Assembly (NCBI GenBank): GCA_016869555.1
Contig: VGDY01000002.1
Span: 1 to 64,000, forward strand
Reading direction: 5' to 3'
DNA from: Alphaproteobacteria bacterium
GTDB lineage: Bacteria; Pseudomonadota; Alphaproteobacteria; Rhizobiales; Beijerinckiaceae
DNA length: 64,000 nucleotides
Shown here: piece after piece, positions 17,844 through 26,594 of the stretch
Position numbering within the stretch: position 1 is the first letter of the stretch
How the letters are laid out: each line of letters starts with the position of its first letter
Notes under the pieces: model-generated
Seen by the model: only the letters and a program-made list of their open reading frames with translations
The model's database searches: none
Told to the model about the DNA's origin: nothing
Translations under genes and position numbers: made by a program

Positions 17844-19028
17844 ATGCAAGACGCCGCCGAACGCCCCGCCGTCCTGACGCAAAGAGAAGCGCCGGCGCGG
17901 CCTTACGTCGTTTTCGAAGACGGCCGCGGCGGCGGGCAGGCGCTGTTGTTCGACGCGCCGGAGGAGATCATCGTCGCGCGCGCGGCGGATGAGGTCTCGG
18001 CAGCCTTTGAACGAATGGAGGCGGCGACGAGACGCGGCCTCTATCTCGCCGGCTACGCCGGCTATGAGCTTGGCTACGCCCTGGAGCCGAAATTCGCGAA
18101 CCAAGCGGCGCCGACGGCGCGGACGCCGCTTCTTCTGTTCGGCGCATTCCGGGCGCCTCGGCCCTGGTCGCTACCGCCGGCTGAAAGCGCCGCGCCGAAC
18201 ATTCCGCTTTCGCCCGCCTGGACGCAGGAAGATTACACGAGCCGCTTCAACAAGTGCCGCGACTATATTTTCGCCGGCGACGTCTATCAGATCAATCTCA
18301 CCTTCCCGCTGTACGGGCGCTATGACGGCGATCCGCTTGCGCTCTACCGCGGCCTGCGCAAGCGCCAGCCGGTCGCTTATGGCGGCGTCGTGGCGCTGGA
18401 GGATGAAACCGTCGTCTCGCTGTCGCCGGAAGTGTTCTTCGAGGCGCAGGGCCGCGATATCCGCGCGCGCCCGATGAAGGGCACGGCGCAGCGCGGCGCA
18501 TTGCCGACCGAAGACATGGCGCGCGCGCAATATCTCGTCGAAGACGAAAAGTCGCGCGCCGAAAATCTGATGATCGTCGATCTCTTACGGAACGATCTCT
18601 CTCGCCTTGCCGTCGTCGGCACGGTGAAGGTCACCGATCTCTTCACCATCCAGACCTATCCGACGCTGCATCAAATGACATCTGGCATCGAGGCGCGGCT
18701 GCGCGACGAGGTGAGTTTGAAGGATGTGTTTACCGGACTTTTCCCTTGCGGCTCGGTGACCGGCGCGCCGAAGATTCGGGCGATGGAGATCATTCGCGAT
18801 CTCGAATGCGCGGCGCGCGGCGTCTATTGCGGGGCGCTCGGCGTCATCGCGCCGGACGGCGACATTCGCTTTAATGTCGCGATCCGCACGCTGACGATTT
18901 TTCCGGGCGGCGACCTCGTCTGCAATGTCGGCTCCGCCATCGTGGCCGATTCCCGCGCGCGCGAAGAGTATGAGGAATGTCTGATCAAGGCGCGCTTCCT
19001 GACGGGCGCGAGAGCGACTTCGGCCTGA
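17844..19028 (+). CDS. pabB: Aminodeoxychorismate synthase component I
   Basis: Converts chorismate plus ammonia to 4-amino-4-deoxychorismate for folate synthesis. The chorismate-binding domain carries the family landmarks: QINLTFPL, ARPMKGTAQRG, ENLMIVDLLRNDL, TYPTLHQMTSGIEARL, GSVTGAPKIRAMEII and GALGVIAPDG. Length is 394 residues from the ATG at 17844; a TTG at 17826 is possible. The 3' end overlaps pabC by 52 bases in another frame, so the two are coupled. In several proteobacteria these two activities are fused into one protein; here they are split but overlapping. Folate is also the C1 carrier of the serine cycle encoded further on. Confidence 0.88.
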   Translation: MQDAAERPAVLTQREAPARPYVVFEDGRGGGQALLFDAPEEIIVARAADEVSAAFERMEAATRRGLYLAGYAGYELGYALEPKFANQAAPTARTPLLLFGAFRAPRPWSLPPAESAAPNIPLSPAWTQEDYTSRFNKCRDYIFAGDVYQINLTFPLYGRYDGDPLALYRGLRKRQPVAYGGVVALEDETVVSLSPEVFFEAQGRDIRARPMKGTAQRGALPTEDMARAQYLVEDEKSRAENLMIVDLLRNDLSRLAVVGTVKVTDLFTIQTYPTLHQMTSGIEARLRDEVSLKDVFTGLFPCGSVTGAPKIRAMEIIRDLECAARGVYCGALGVIAPDGDIRFNVAIRTLTIFPGGDLVCNVGSAIVADSRAREEYEECLIKARFLTGARATSA

Positions 19029-19648
19029 TCGAAACGCTGCTGTGGACGCGCGGCGAAGGCTTTTCTTTGCTGCCCGAACATCTCGCGCGGCTCGCCGCTT
19101 CGAGCGCGGCGCTCGGCTTCGTCTATGAGGAAGCGGGCGTGCGCGGCGCGCTGAACGCCGCCGTCGCGCAAGCCGCGAGCGAGCGCCTTCGCTTGCGGCT
19201 GGTGCTTGCACGCGACGGGACGATCGAAACCAGCGTCACGCCGATGGAACCGATTTCGCCCGACGCTGTCTGGCGGGTTTCGGTCGCCGAGCGGCGCTTT
19301 TCCTCCGCCGATCCTCTGTTGCGCCACAAGACGACGCGGCGCGCGCTTTATGAAGACGCGCTCACTGATGCGGCGCAGCGCTGCGGGGCCGATGAAGTTC
19401 TCTTTCAAAACGAGCGCGGCGAGCTTTGCGAAGCGGCGCGCTGCAACCTCTTCGTTCCGCAAGGCGAAGTCTTGCTTACTCCGCCGCTTTCCTGCGGCCT
19501 GCTGCCGGGAACGCTGCGCGCAGCGCTGATTGCACACGGGCGCGCCCGCGAATCGATCCTGCGGCTTGAAGATCTTTCGCAATCGGAATTTTTCCTCGGC
19601 AATTCGGTGCGCGGGCTCATTCGCGCGCGGCTTGTCGATTGGGGATGA
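18977..19648 (+). CDS. pabC: Aminodeoxychorismate lyase-like class IV aminotransferase
   Basis: PLP enzyme expected to release pyruvate from aminodeoxychorismate to give p-aminobenzoate. The 223-residue protein has the fold-type IV features: GLIETLLW at the start, the PLP lysine in RHKTTRRALYEDAL, ERGELCEAARCNLFV, and LLPGTLRAALI near the end. It is slightly shorter than free-standing PabC (about 270). The reading frame starts inside the 3' end of pabB, so the two proteins are likely made together. D-amino-acid or branched-chain aminotransferase activity is the alternative, made unlikely by the neighbour. Confidence 0.83.
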   Translation: MSDQGALPDGRESDFGLIETLLWTRGEGFSLLPEHLARLAASSAALGFVYEEAGVRGALNAAVAQAASERLRLRLVLARDGTIETSVTPMEPISPDAVWRVSVAERRFSSADPLLRHKTTRRALYEDALTDAAQRCGADEVLFQNERGELCEAARCNLFVPQGEVLLTPPLSCGLLPGTLRAALIAHGRARESILRLEDLSQSEFFLGNSVRGLIRARLVDWG

Positions 19649-19669
19649 GCGGCCCGCCTCTCCTCTCGC

Positions 19670-20536
19670 TCAACCATGCCGCCAGACTTTAACTGCTGAT
19701 AGGAGGAGAATGCCTGCCAGCAGCGGCGGCAGGATCGCGCTCGGAACAATGCCGAGCGCCAGTCCTCCAATGAATGCGCCGACGACCGAGCCAAGCGCCA
19801 TGACCAGGAGGAACAATCGGTTCCGTGCAAGCACGGCGAAACTCCGGTCAAGACTATAGCGGGCGAATCCCACCATCATCGTCGGTAGGCTGATCGCCAG
19901 CGAGAGACTTCCCGCGAGTTTGATATCCTCGCCGAACAGCAGCACCAGAGTCGGAATCAGCAGTTCGCCTCCCGCCACGCCGAGAAGCGATGCGACGACG
20001 CCAATCGCGAATCCCGCCGCCGTCCCCGCAACGATCCGAAGGCCGCCGGTGGCCAGCACCTGACCATCGGCGTGCTGATGGTGCCCGAACAGCAGCAGCG
20101 CGGCGATGCCCACCAGCAAAAGGGCGATGACGCGGTAGAGCGTCGCTGAGCTGATGCGGGTCGCCCAGCCAGCCCCAAGCCACGCGCCGAGCAGGCTCCC
20201 GCCAAGCAGATTCAGAACAACAGGCCACTCAGCGGCGACGTCCGCCAACGGCACGGTCGCGGCCCTGAAAGGCAATGCCGAAGCCACGACGATCAGGCTT
20301 GTCGCTTTATTGACAATCACCGCTTGAAGAGCAGGAAACCGAAATGCGCCGATCAGAAGCGGCAGCCGAAACTCGGCGCCGCCCAAACCGATCAGACCGC
20401 CGAGGATTCCGATGACTGTCCCGCAGCCGAACGCCGCCGCTTTGTTGTTCCGCACGCTCGCCTCCAGTTGTTCCGCCGCCGGCAGGGAACATGCGACCGG
20501 AGCGAGCCACGGACGCGACCATTTGATTTGGCGCAT
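19670..20536 (-). CDS. TauE/SafE family membrane permease
   Basis: Predicted permease with about eight membrane helices in two halves (GTVIGILGGLIGLGGAEFRLPLLIG and, in the second half, GTAAGFAIGVVASLLGVAGGELLIPTLVLLFG). These Gly-rich repeats with G-G-E are the TauE/SafE signature. Relatives export sulfite, sulfoacetate or other sulfur anions. Nothing adjacent specifies the substrate. 288 residues from the Met at 20536. The conserved fold starts about residue 30, so a shorter form from a GTG near 20455 is possible. Convergent with pabC. Confidence 0.77.
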   Translation of the reverse strand: MRQIKWSRPWLAPVACSLPAAEQLEASVRNNKAAAFGCGTVIGILGGLIGLGGAEFRLPLLIGAFRFPALQAVIVNKATSLIVVASALPFRAATVPLADVAAEWPVVLNLLGGSLLGAWLGAGWATRISSATLYRVIALLLVGIAALLLFGHHQHADGQVLATGGLRIVAGTAAGFAIGVVASLLGVAGGELLIPTLVLLFGEDIKLAGSLSLAISLPTMMVGFARYSLDRSFAVLARNRLFLLVMALGSVVGAFIGGLALGIVPSAILPPLLAGILLLSAVKVWRHG

Positions 20537-20546
20537 TATTGAAAAA

Positions 20547-21860
20547 TCACGTCTGCCCCGGCTTCAGTCGATAGAAGATATGCCTGCCGATGACATCCAT
20601 CTTTCTGAGCGCGCGCGCCCAGCGCGGATGAACGTAATTGGCGTGGTAATGCGTCGAGCGGCCGACATCGGAAATATAGGTGCGGCCGACCATGACTTCC
20701 TTGGCGACGCGCACCGCCTGTTCCCAGGCGTCGCCTTCGGTGATGCGCAGCGATCTGCCCTCGCAGGCGAAGGAGAACTGGCAGCCGCGATAGCGATGGC
20801 GGTTCTGATAGACGACGCCGCAGACGCTTGCCGGATAGAGTCCGCTCTGGACGCGGTTGAGCACGACCTGCGCGACGGCGGCCTGCCCCGCCTCGGGCTC
20901 GCTGCGGGCCTCGAAATAGACCGCCTCGGCGAGGCACCGGGTCTCGCGCCCGAGCTTCTCCGGATCGATCGAGGCGACATAATCGGGCCGCGACGCGCTC
21001 TGGTTTTTGCCGGGAGCGGACAGCGCCAGCGTCGCGCCTTGGAAAGACGAGACTTCTATCGGCACGGCGTCGGGCTGCGCCGGCGTCGACGACCCCAGCG
21101 CGACGGCGCGCGGCGTTTGAGGGCTGGCGCCGTGCAGCGCGCGCTCAGTCAGCGCCTCCCGACCAGCCTCGCGCGGGAGGTCGGCGGCGGGGGGCGTCGA
21201 GATCGATGAGCTTTGCGACGGCGAGGCGGCGGCCGTCGACTTTTGCGTGGTCGCCGGCTCGGCGGGAGCGCCGGCGTCGACTTCTTCTAGCGCTTCGTCG
21301 CCGGGCGTTCTGCCGCGCGGCGCGAGCGGCGTCGGCGTCGGCCGCGTCGACTTGCCCTCGATGCCGAAGGACAGCGTCGGCGACTCGTTCAGTCCCAGAT
21401 TGGCGGGTTTTTGCCGGCGCGTCTCGAAACCTGGCCGCATGGCGACCACCGGATCGCCCTTGTGCCGCCGGTCGACCTGGGGAAAATTCTTCACGTCGGG
21501 CTTGAGATCGACATGCGGCTCGCGCTCGTCGGGGTCTTTCGCGTTCTCCTGGACGCCTCCGACGATGAGCCGCGCCTCCTCGATCCTGGCGCGCGTCTCG
21601 CCATAGAAACCGTAGTCGCCGCTCGCCGCCTCGCTGAAGCCGATCGTCAGCGCGCCCGGCGCGCGCGCCGCGAGCGGCGAAACCTTCCAGTCGGTGGTCG
21701 GATCCTGGCCGGCGGCGGCGGTGAAGGACACCAGCATGCCGACGCCGAGCGCCCAGGGCGCCGTTACGCTGACGACCCAGGGCGCCACCCCTCTGCGTGC
21801 GGAACGCGCTCTCGACTGACGACGCATAGACCAGCTCACCTGCGACGACGCGTCTCGCAA
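20547..21860 (-). CDS. SleB-type cell wall hydrolase with long Pro/Ala-rich linker
   Basis: Predicted exported peptidoglycan hydrolase of 437 residues. A basic N-terminus and hydrophobic segment (WVVSVTAPWALGVGMLVSFTAAAGQ) act as anchor or signal. A long low-complexity linker rich in Pro, Ala and Ser follows to about residue 300. The C-terminal Hydrolase_2 domain (ETRCLAEAVYFEARSEPEAGQAAVAQVVLNRV, YPASVCGVVYQ, CQFSFACEG, HYHANYVHPRWA) matches SleB/CwlJ, with the catalytic Glu in AEAVYFEARSE. In spore formers SleB is a germination lytic transglycosylase; alphaproteobacterial relatives act on the wall in growing cells. Confidence 0.85.
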   Translation of the reverse strand: MRDASSQVSWSMRRQSRARSARRGVAPWVVSVTAPWALGVGMLVSFTAAAGQDPTTDWKVSPLAARAPGALTIGFSEAASGDYGFYGETRARIEEARLIVGGVQENAKDPDEREPHVDLKPDVKNFPQVDRRHKGDPVVAMRPGFETRRQKPANLGLNESPTLSFGIEGKSTRPTPTPLAPRGRTPGDEALEEVDAGAPAEPATTQKSTAAASPSQSSSISTPPAADLPREAGREALTERALHGASPQTPRAVALGSSTPAQPDAVPIEVSSFQGATLALSAPGKNQSASRPDYVASIDPEKLGRETRCLAEAVYFEARSEPEAGQAAVAQVVLNRVQSGLYPASVCGVVYQNRHRYRGCQFSFACEGRSLRITEGDAWEQAVRVAKEVMVGRTYISDVGRSTHYHANYVHPRWARALRKMDVIGRHIFYRLKPGQT

Positions 21861-21978
21861 GGCGCCGCGATTCGCGCTGCCCCGGATGCGATCTTTGGCA
21901 AATCTTATCGGTCATTAGGCTTGCGGAACCGTTGCCGGCGGCAAGGCGACAACGTGCCAGAATGACGCAACTAACCGC

Positions 21979-22395
21979 CTATTCGCCGATGAGATGAAGG
22001 GTGATCTCGCGCCGATGCGCGCTGCGGCGGTGTTCGAAAAGGAAAACGCCCTGCCAGGTTCCGAGCGCCAATGCGCCGCCGATCAGCGGAATCGAGAGCT
22101 GCGTCTGGGTGAGCGCGGCGCGGATATGCGCCGGCATGTCGTCGGGGCCTTCGGTATCATGGGCGTAAGCGGCCGCTTCCGGCGCGAGCCTTGCGAAGAC
22201 GGCTTCGAGATCGCGCAATACGGTCGGATCGGCGTTTTCCTGAATGAGCAGCGAGGCGGAAGTGTGCCGGCAGAAAACCGTCAGCAGTCCCTGCGTCATG
22301 CGGGCGTCGCGCGCAAAGTCGCGAATGTTCATGGAGAATTCGTAAAATCCGCGTCCCGAAGTCTCGATCCGCAGCATTCGGCTTGTTTGTCGCAT
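21979..22395 (-). CDS. YjbQ family protein (secondary thiamine-phosphate synthase-like)
   Basis: UPF0047/YjbQ protein of 138 residues. Conserved segments are GLLTVFCRHTSASLLIQENADPTVLRDLE, the DTEGPDDMPAHIRAAL block with His, and GTWQGVFLFEHR. E. coli YjbQ can weakly replace ThiE, but the true physiological role of the family is unsettled. Stands alone. The two Met codons at residues 1 and 7 leave the start slightly open (22395 or 22377). Confidence 0.87.
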   Translation of the reverse strand: MRQTSRMLRIETSGRGFYEFSMNIRDFARDARMTQGLLTVFCRHTSASLLIQENADPTVLRDLEAVFARLAPEAAAYAHDTEGPDDMPAHIRAALTQTQLSIPLIGGALALGTWQGVFLFEHRRSAHRREITLHLIGE

Positions 22396-22490
22396 GGGGC
22401 GAATGTGCGAAGACGCATGGGAAAGTCCAGCCCCGCGCGCTTGTGTTGTTCGCGCGCGCAGGTTAAGCGCCGCAGGAGATGGAAGCTTTC

Positions 22491-23162
22491 ATGTCTCAAC
22501 TGATCGATACGCTGACGAACTGGGCCGCGTCCGACACGGGAAAGGCGGTCGGCGGGGCGGCGCTGACGGCGCTCGCCTGGGCGGAGGCCTCGACGGTGGT
22601 GGGCGCGGCCTACATGAAACGGATGATTCCGTTGCGCATTACGGCGATGCTCGGCAATGTGCTCGGCGTGACCTTGGGGCTCATCATCGCCAGCCCGCCG
22701 ACGATCGCCAAACATGCGATCAATCTGCCGCTGAACTTCACCCGCATGCGCGAAATGCGGCGGCTGATCGCCAGCGTGCGCGAAGCCAACGGCTCCGATT
22801 TGAACATCGAATGGCTGAAGCCCTTCATGCATCCGCGCACGCTGCGACGCGGCGATGCCGTCTTCCTGAAGGGCGACGAAGCCGACGAAGCCTTCGTCGT
22901 CGTCGAGGGACGGGTCGAAATCGTCGAGCGCGGCGCCGTTCTTTCGCCCGGCGATATTTTTGGCGAAATGGCGCTTTTCACGACCAAGGGAAGGCGCACC
23001 GCGACGGCCCGCTGCAGGAGCGACGTGAGCCTGCTCGTCATCACCTATGAGCAGTTCGAACAGCTCTATTTTCAAAACCCCGAGTTCGGCCTTTATCTCG
23101 TGCGGCTGATCGTGCGCCGTTTCGAGATGAACCATCGCGACGAAGAGCTGGAGAGCGCGTGA
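22491..23162 (+). CDS. Membrane-linked cyclic-nucleotide-binding domain protein
   Basis: A 223-residue protein. The N-terminal half holds hydrophobic segments (GGAALTALAWAEASTVVGAAYM and LRITAMLGNVLGVTLGLIIASPP), so it probably sits in the inner membrane. The C-terminal half is a cNMP-binding beta-roll: MHPRTLRRGDAVFLKGDEADEAFVVVEGRVEI, then LSPGDIFGEMALFTTKGRRTATARC with the phosphate-binding cassette GEMAL and a basic residue after it. No effector domain is recognised. It could sense cAMP or cGMP or act as a regulatory subunit. The start at 22491 is preceded by GGAG at a good distance; an upstream Met at 22479 adds four residues. Confidence 0.75.
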   Translation: MSQLIDTLTNWAASDTGKAVGGAALTALAWAEASTVVGAAYMKRMIPLRITAMLGNVLGVTLGLIIASPPTIAKHAINLPLNFTRMREMRRLIASVREANGSDLNIEWLKPFMHPRTLRRGDAVFLKGDEADEAFVVVEGRVEIVERGAVLSPGDIFGEMALFTTKGRRTATARCRSDVSLLVITYEQFEQLYFQNPEFGLYLVRLIVRRFEMNHRDEELESA

Positions 23163-23242
23163 GGGAACGGCGGAGCGCGCGCGAATCGTGCGCCATGTCG
23201 AGCCGCGTCCGGCAATGTGGGACGAGTTCTGGTTTCCTAGCG

Positions 23243-23330
23243 CGTCATGCCCGCGCTTGTCGCGGGCATCCACGCAAGGCCGCCGCGCATAAGGGCGTGG
23301 ATGGCCGGGACAAGCCCGGCCATGGCGGCG
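23243..23330. repeat. Double-hairpin intergenic repeat (copy 1)
   Basis: Two hairpins back to back: GCCCGCG/CGCGGGC at 249-255/261-267 and GGCCGGG/CCCGGCC at 303-309/315-321 (add 23000). They are linked by ATCCACGC at 23268-23275 and its complement GCGTGGAT at 23295-23302, so the whole element can also fold as one long arm. A related copy lies at 51139-51280. It is in the gap after the cNMP-binding gene. Elements of this look are common between genes of alphaproteobacteria. Confidence 0.75.
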
Positions 23331-23432
23331 AAGAGACGTCGCGTCACATCGTGACGGCCGCCGCAGCAAAGCGCCGAATGTCCGAGCGCTTGCAAATCAA
23401 GTTTAGCGCCGATAATCGACTCATCGCCATCG

Positions 23433-23540
23433 CCCGAACTCGATCGCGCGGTCGCCGCCGCCTATGGCTGCCCGGAGGATATTTCGACCGAGAACGCGCT
23501 CGCGAAGCTGCTGGAGCTGAACCTCGAACGGTCTGGCTAA
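23433..23540 (+). pseudogene. C-terminal remnant of a DNA methyltransferase-like gene
   Basis: One frame reads PELDRAVAAAYGCPEDISTE and then ENALAKLLELNLERSG before a TAA at 23538-23540. This resembles the C-terminal tail of large type II/IIG DNA methyltransferases, in which a line such as LDxAVAxAYGWP is followed by a short helix ending in LNLER. Nothing before 23433 in this frame continues the match, and there is no start codon, so only about 35 codons survive. Recognition is by pattern memory. The 526-base gap at 23163-23688 otherwise holds only the repeat above and AT-rich sequence just after this remnant. Confidence 0.45.
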
Positions 23541-23688
23541 GCTACTGTCATTATTAAATTTTTTTTGCAAGAACCGCTTGTCTGCGAATTGAGTCGGCCC
23601 ACATCTTGGGCACATGTCGCCCGCCGCATCGATGACGGCGCGAAGCGCCGATCGCGGCGTGGCCAATCAGCAAAATGGAGGGTCTGAT

Positions 23689-23856
23689 ATGGCGCTCGCA
23701 GTGCATAGTGGAGCGGAGATCGGCAAGATCGTCATGTGGGTCGCCGCCTTCGCCTTCTTCGTGGTGGTCGCGCTTACCTGGATCCCGGACTGGGTGGCGC
23801 CGCAAGGCGAACAAGGTGGGTCCGACGTCGGCCGCACCGTGAAAATGATCAAATAG
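23689..23856 (+). CDS. Small single-span membrane protein, unknown
   Basis: A 55-residue protein with one clear membrane segment (IVMWVAAFAFFVVVALTWIPDWV) and a charged C-terminal tail ending VGRTVKMIK. The start at 23689 is well supported by GGAGGG 8 bases upstream, and a strong terminator follows 18 bases after the stop. The gene is thus a complete small transcription unit, not a chance frame. I do not recognise a family; it is not the aa3 oxidase subunit IV or a light-harvesting polypeptide by motif. The upstream DNA (a long T-run at about 23558-23567) is AT-rich and probably holds the promoter. Confidence 0.6.
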   Translation: MALAVHSGAEIGKIVMWVAAFAFFVVVALTWIPDWVAPQGEQGGSDVGRTVKMIK

Positions 23857-23873
23857 AAAAGCCGATGAATGCG

Positions 23874-23903
23874 AAAGGCGCCGCCTATCCGCGGCGCCTT
23901 TTG
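23874..23903 (+). terminator. Rho-independent terminator
   Basis: Stem AAAGGCGCCGC paired with GCGGCGCCTTT around a six-base loop (CTATCC), with T residues following on the plus strand (CCTTTTGTT). It ends the small membrane-protein gene. The convergent ppdK gene ends at 23916, so the same hairpin could also serve its transcript, though the T-tract on that side is short. Confidence 0.88.
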
Positions 23904-23915
23904 TTATCGCGCGCC

Positions 23916-26594
23916 TTACGCCGTGCTCACGGCCTTCTCGCCGAGCGCCGCCTGCGCCGCCGCCAGCCGCGCGATCGGCACGCGGAACGGCGAGCAGGAC
24001 ACATAGTCGAAGCCGATCTGGTCGAAGAAGGCGACGGAAACCGGATCGCCGCCATGCTCGCCGCAGACGCCGAGCGTGATCGTCGGATTCGCGGCGCGGG
24101 CGCGAGCGCAGCCGAGCCGCACAAGCTCGCCGACGCCTTCCTGATCGATGGTCACGAAGGGATCGGCCGGCAGCAGCCCCTTTTCGACATAGGCGTTGAG
24201 GAAGGATCCCGCATCGTCGCGCGAAATGCCGAGCGTCGTTTGCGTGAGGTCATTGGTGCCGAAGGAGAAGAAATCCGCCGACGGCGCGATGTCGCCGGCG
24301 CGCAGCGCGGCGCGCGGCAGTTCGATCATCGTGCCGACGTGATAATTCGGCCTGATCCCGGTCTCGTCCTCGACGAGCTTCGCCATTTCGGCGACGCGCG
24401 CCTTGACGAGATCGAGTTCGGCGCGGGCGAAGACGAGCGGCGCCATGATCTCGATGTCGACCGGTTCGCCGGTGGAGAGCGAGGCTTCGATCGCCGCCTC
24501 GAAGATCGCCCGCGCCTGCATGTCGACGATCTCGGGGAAAATCACCGCGAGCCGCACGCCGCGAAAGCCGAGCATCGGATTGAATTCGGAAAGCTGCGCG
24601 GCGCGACGGCGCAGCTTCACCGGATCGGCGCCCATCGCCTTCGCCACGGCGCCGATCTCCGAATCCGAATGCGGCAGGAATTCATGCAGCGGCGGATCGA
24701 GCAGGCGGATGGTGACCGGCAGGCCCGACATGATTTCGAACAGCTGCTTGAAATCCTCGCGCTGCATGGGCAAGAGCTTCGCCAGCGCGAGGCGGCGGCC
24801 CTCTGTGTCGTCGGCGAGAATCATTTCGCGCACCGCGACGATGCGCTCGCCTTCGAAAAACATGTGTTCGGTGCGCGCGAGGCCGATGCCTTCGGCGCCG
24901 AAGCGGCGGGCGGCGCGGGCGTCTCCGGGCGTCTCGGCGTTGGCGCGAATTTTCAGGCGCCGCTTCTGGTCGGCCCAGGACATCAGCACGGCGAATTCGC
25001 CGGTGAGCTCCGGCCGCTGCATCTTCACCTCGCCGGCGATGACCTGGCCGGCCGAGCCGTCGATGGTGATGCGCTCGCCCTTGCCGAAGCGCTTGCCGGC
25101 GACGGTGAAACTCTGGTCCTCATAGTCGATGCGCAGCGCGCCGGCGCCGGTGACGCAGGGCTTGCCCATGCCGCGCGCCACGACGGCGGCGTGCGAGGTC
25201 ATGCCGCCGCGCGCGGTCAGAATGCCTTCGGCGCCATGCATGCCGCCGATGTCCTCGGGACTCGTCTCGATGCGCACGAGAATGATCTTGCGGCCATTGG
25301 AGGCGAGCTTCGCCGCCTCTTCCGGATCGAAGACGATTTCGCCGACCGCCGCGCCCGGCGAAGCGGGAAGTCCCGTCGCCAGAATATGGCGCTTCGCCGC
25401 CGGATCGATGGTCGGATGCAGCAATTGTTCGAGCGACTGCGGCTCGACCCGCGTGATCGCCTCATCCTTGCCGATCAGGCCCTCGCGGGCCATGTCGACG
25501 GCGAGTTTCAGCGCCGCGCGCGCGGTGCGCTTGCCGGCGCGCGTCTGCAGCATCCATAATTTGCCGCGCTCGACGGTGAACTCCATGTCCTGCATGTCTC
25601 GGAAATGGCGTTCGAGCTTGTCGGCATATCCCTTGAACTCGGCGAAAATCGCCGGCATCGCCGCTTCGAGCGACACTTTCTCGAAGCCGGAGGCGTGGCT
25701 CGCCGACTGCGTGATCGGCTGCGGCGTGCGAATGCCGGCGACGACGTCCTCGCCCTGGGCGTTAATGAGATATTCGCCATAAAGTTCGCGCACGCCGGTG
25801 GAAGGGTTGCGGGTGAAGGCGACGCCGGTCGCCGATTGGGCGCCCATATTGCCGAACACCATCGCCTGGACATTGACCGCGGTGCCCCAGCTTTCGGGAA
25901 TGTTGTGCAGGCTGCGATAGACGATGGCGCGATTGTTCATCCAGGACGAAAACACCGCCTTGATCGCGCCCCACAATTGCTCGCGCGGGTCCTGCGGAAA
26001 GCTTTTGCCCGCCAACTCTTCGACGATCGTCTTGTATTGCGCCGCGACCTTGCGCCAATCGCCGGCCGAAAGCTGCGTGTCGAGCGCGAACCCCCTGCTC
26101 TCCTTTAACCGCTCGAGCGCGTCCTCGAATTCGTGATGTTCGACGCCGAGCACGACGGAAGAATACATTTCGATGAAGCGCCGATAGCAATCCCAGGCGA
26201 AGCGTTCGTCGCCGGAATTGCGCGCGAGCGCTTCGACGGTCTCGTCGTTGAGGCCGAGATTGAGCACCGTGTCCATCATTCCCGGCATCGAAGCGCGGGC
26301 GCCCGACCGCACCGAGACGAGCAGCGGCGATTGAGGGTCGTCGAAGGCGTGTCCGGCGACGCGGCCGACTTCGGCGAGCGCGTCATCGACCTGCCCGGCG
26401 AGATCGGCGGGAAAGGTCTTGCCGTTGGCGTAAAAATAGGCGCAGACCTCGGTGGTGAGGGTGAAGCCCGGCGGCACAGGCAGGCCGAGCGCCGCCATTT
26501 CCGCGAGATTGGCGCCCTTGCCGCCCAAAAGCTCCTTCATCGACGCCGACCCTTCGGAACGACCGGCGCTGAAACTATATACCCACTTGGTCAT
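23916..26594 (-). CDS. ppdK: Pyruvate, phosphate dikinase
   Basis: Interconverts pyruvate, ATP and phosphate with PEP, AMP and pyrophosphate. At 892 residues it is full length. Domains in order are the N-terminal nucleotide-binding domain (KELLGGKGANLAEMAALGLPVPPGFTL; RSGARASMPGMMDTVLNLG), the central swivelling domain with the catalytic His in GGMTSHAAVVARGMGKPCVTG, and the C-terminal PEP-binding barrel (GIGLARTEHMFF; SFGTNDLTQTTLG; GVCGEHGGDP with the catalytic Cys). In serine-cycle methanotrophs this enzyme can feed or drain PEP. Its gene is unlinked to the cycle cluster, by about 17 kb. Confidence 0.96.
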   Translation of the reverse strand: MTKWVYSFSAGRSEGSASMKELLGGKGANLAEMAALGLPVPPGFTLTTEVCAYFYANGKTFPADLAGQVDDALAEVGRVAGHAFDDPQSPLLVSVRSGARASMPGMMDTVLNLGLNDETVEALARNSGDERFAWDCYRRFIEMYSSVVLGVEHHEFEDALERLKESRGFALDTQLSAGDWRKVAAQYKTIVEELAGKSFPQDPREQLWGAIKAVFSSWMNNRAIVYRSLHNIPESWGTAVNVQAMVFGNMGAQSATGVAFTRNPSTGVRELYGEYLINAQGEDVVAGIRTPQPITQSASHASGFEKVSLEAAMPAIFAEFKGYADKLERHFRDMQDMEFTVERGKLWMLQTRAGKRTARAALKLAVDMAREGLIGKDEAITRVEPQSLEQLLHPTIDPAAKRHILATGLPASPGAAVGEIVFDPEEAAKLASNGRKIILVRIETSPEDIGGMHGAEGILTARGGMTSHAAVVARGMGKPCVTGAGALRIDYEDQSFTVAGKRFGKGERITIDGSAGQVIAGEVKMQRPELTGEFAVLMSWADQKRRLKIRANAETPGDARAARRFGAEGIGLARTEHMFFEGERIVAVREMILADDTEGRRLALAKLLPMQREDFKQLFEIMSGLPVTIRLLDPPLHEFLPHSDSEIGAVAKAMGADPVKLRRRAAQLSEFNPMLGFRGVRLAVIFPEIVDMQARAIFEAAIEASLSTGEPVDIEIMAPLVFARAELDLVKARVAEMAKLVEDETGIRPNYHVGTMIELPRAALRAGDIAPSADFFSFGTNDLTQTTLGISRDDAGSFLNAYVEKGLLPADPFVTIDQEGVGELVRLGCARARAANPTITLGVCGEHGGDPVSVAFFDQIGFDYVSCSPFRVPIARLAAAQAALGEKAVSTA

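Noticed and set aside
23100-23560. 132-codon plus-strand frame covering the repeat and methyltransferase remnant
   Set aside because: Encodes repeat DNA and reads the remnant out of frame; not a gene.
23736-25559. 607-codon open frame opposite ppdK
   Set aside because: Antisense shadow of a complete PPDK; crosses the terminator at 23874.
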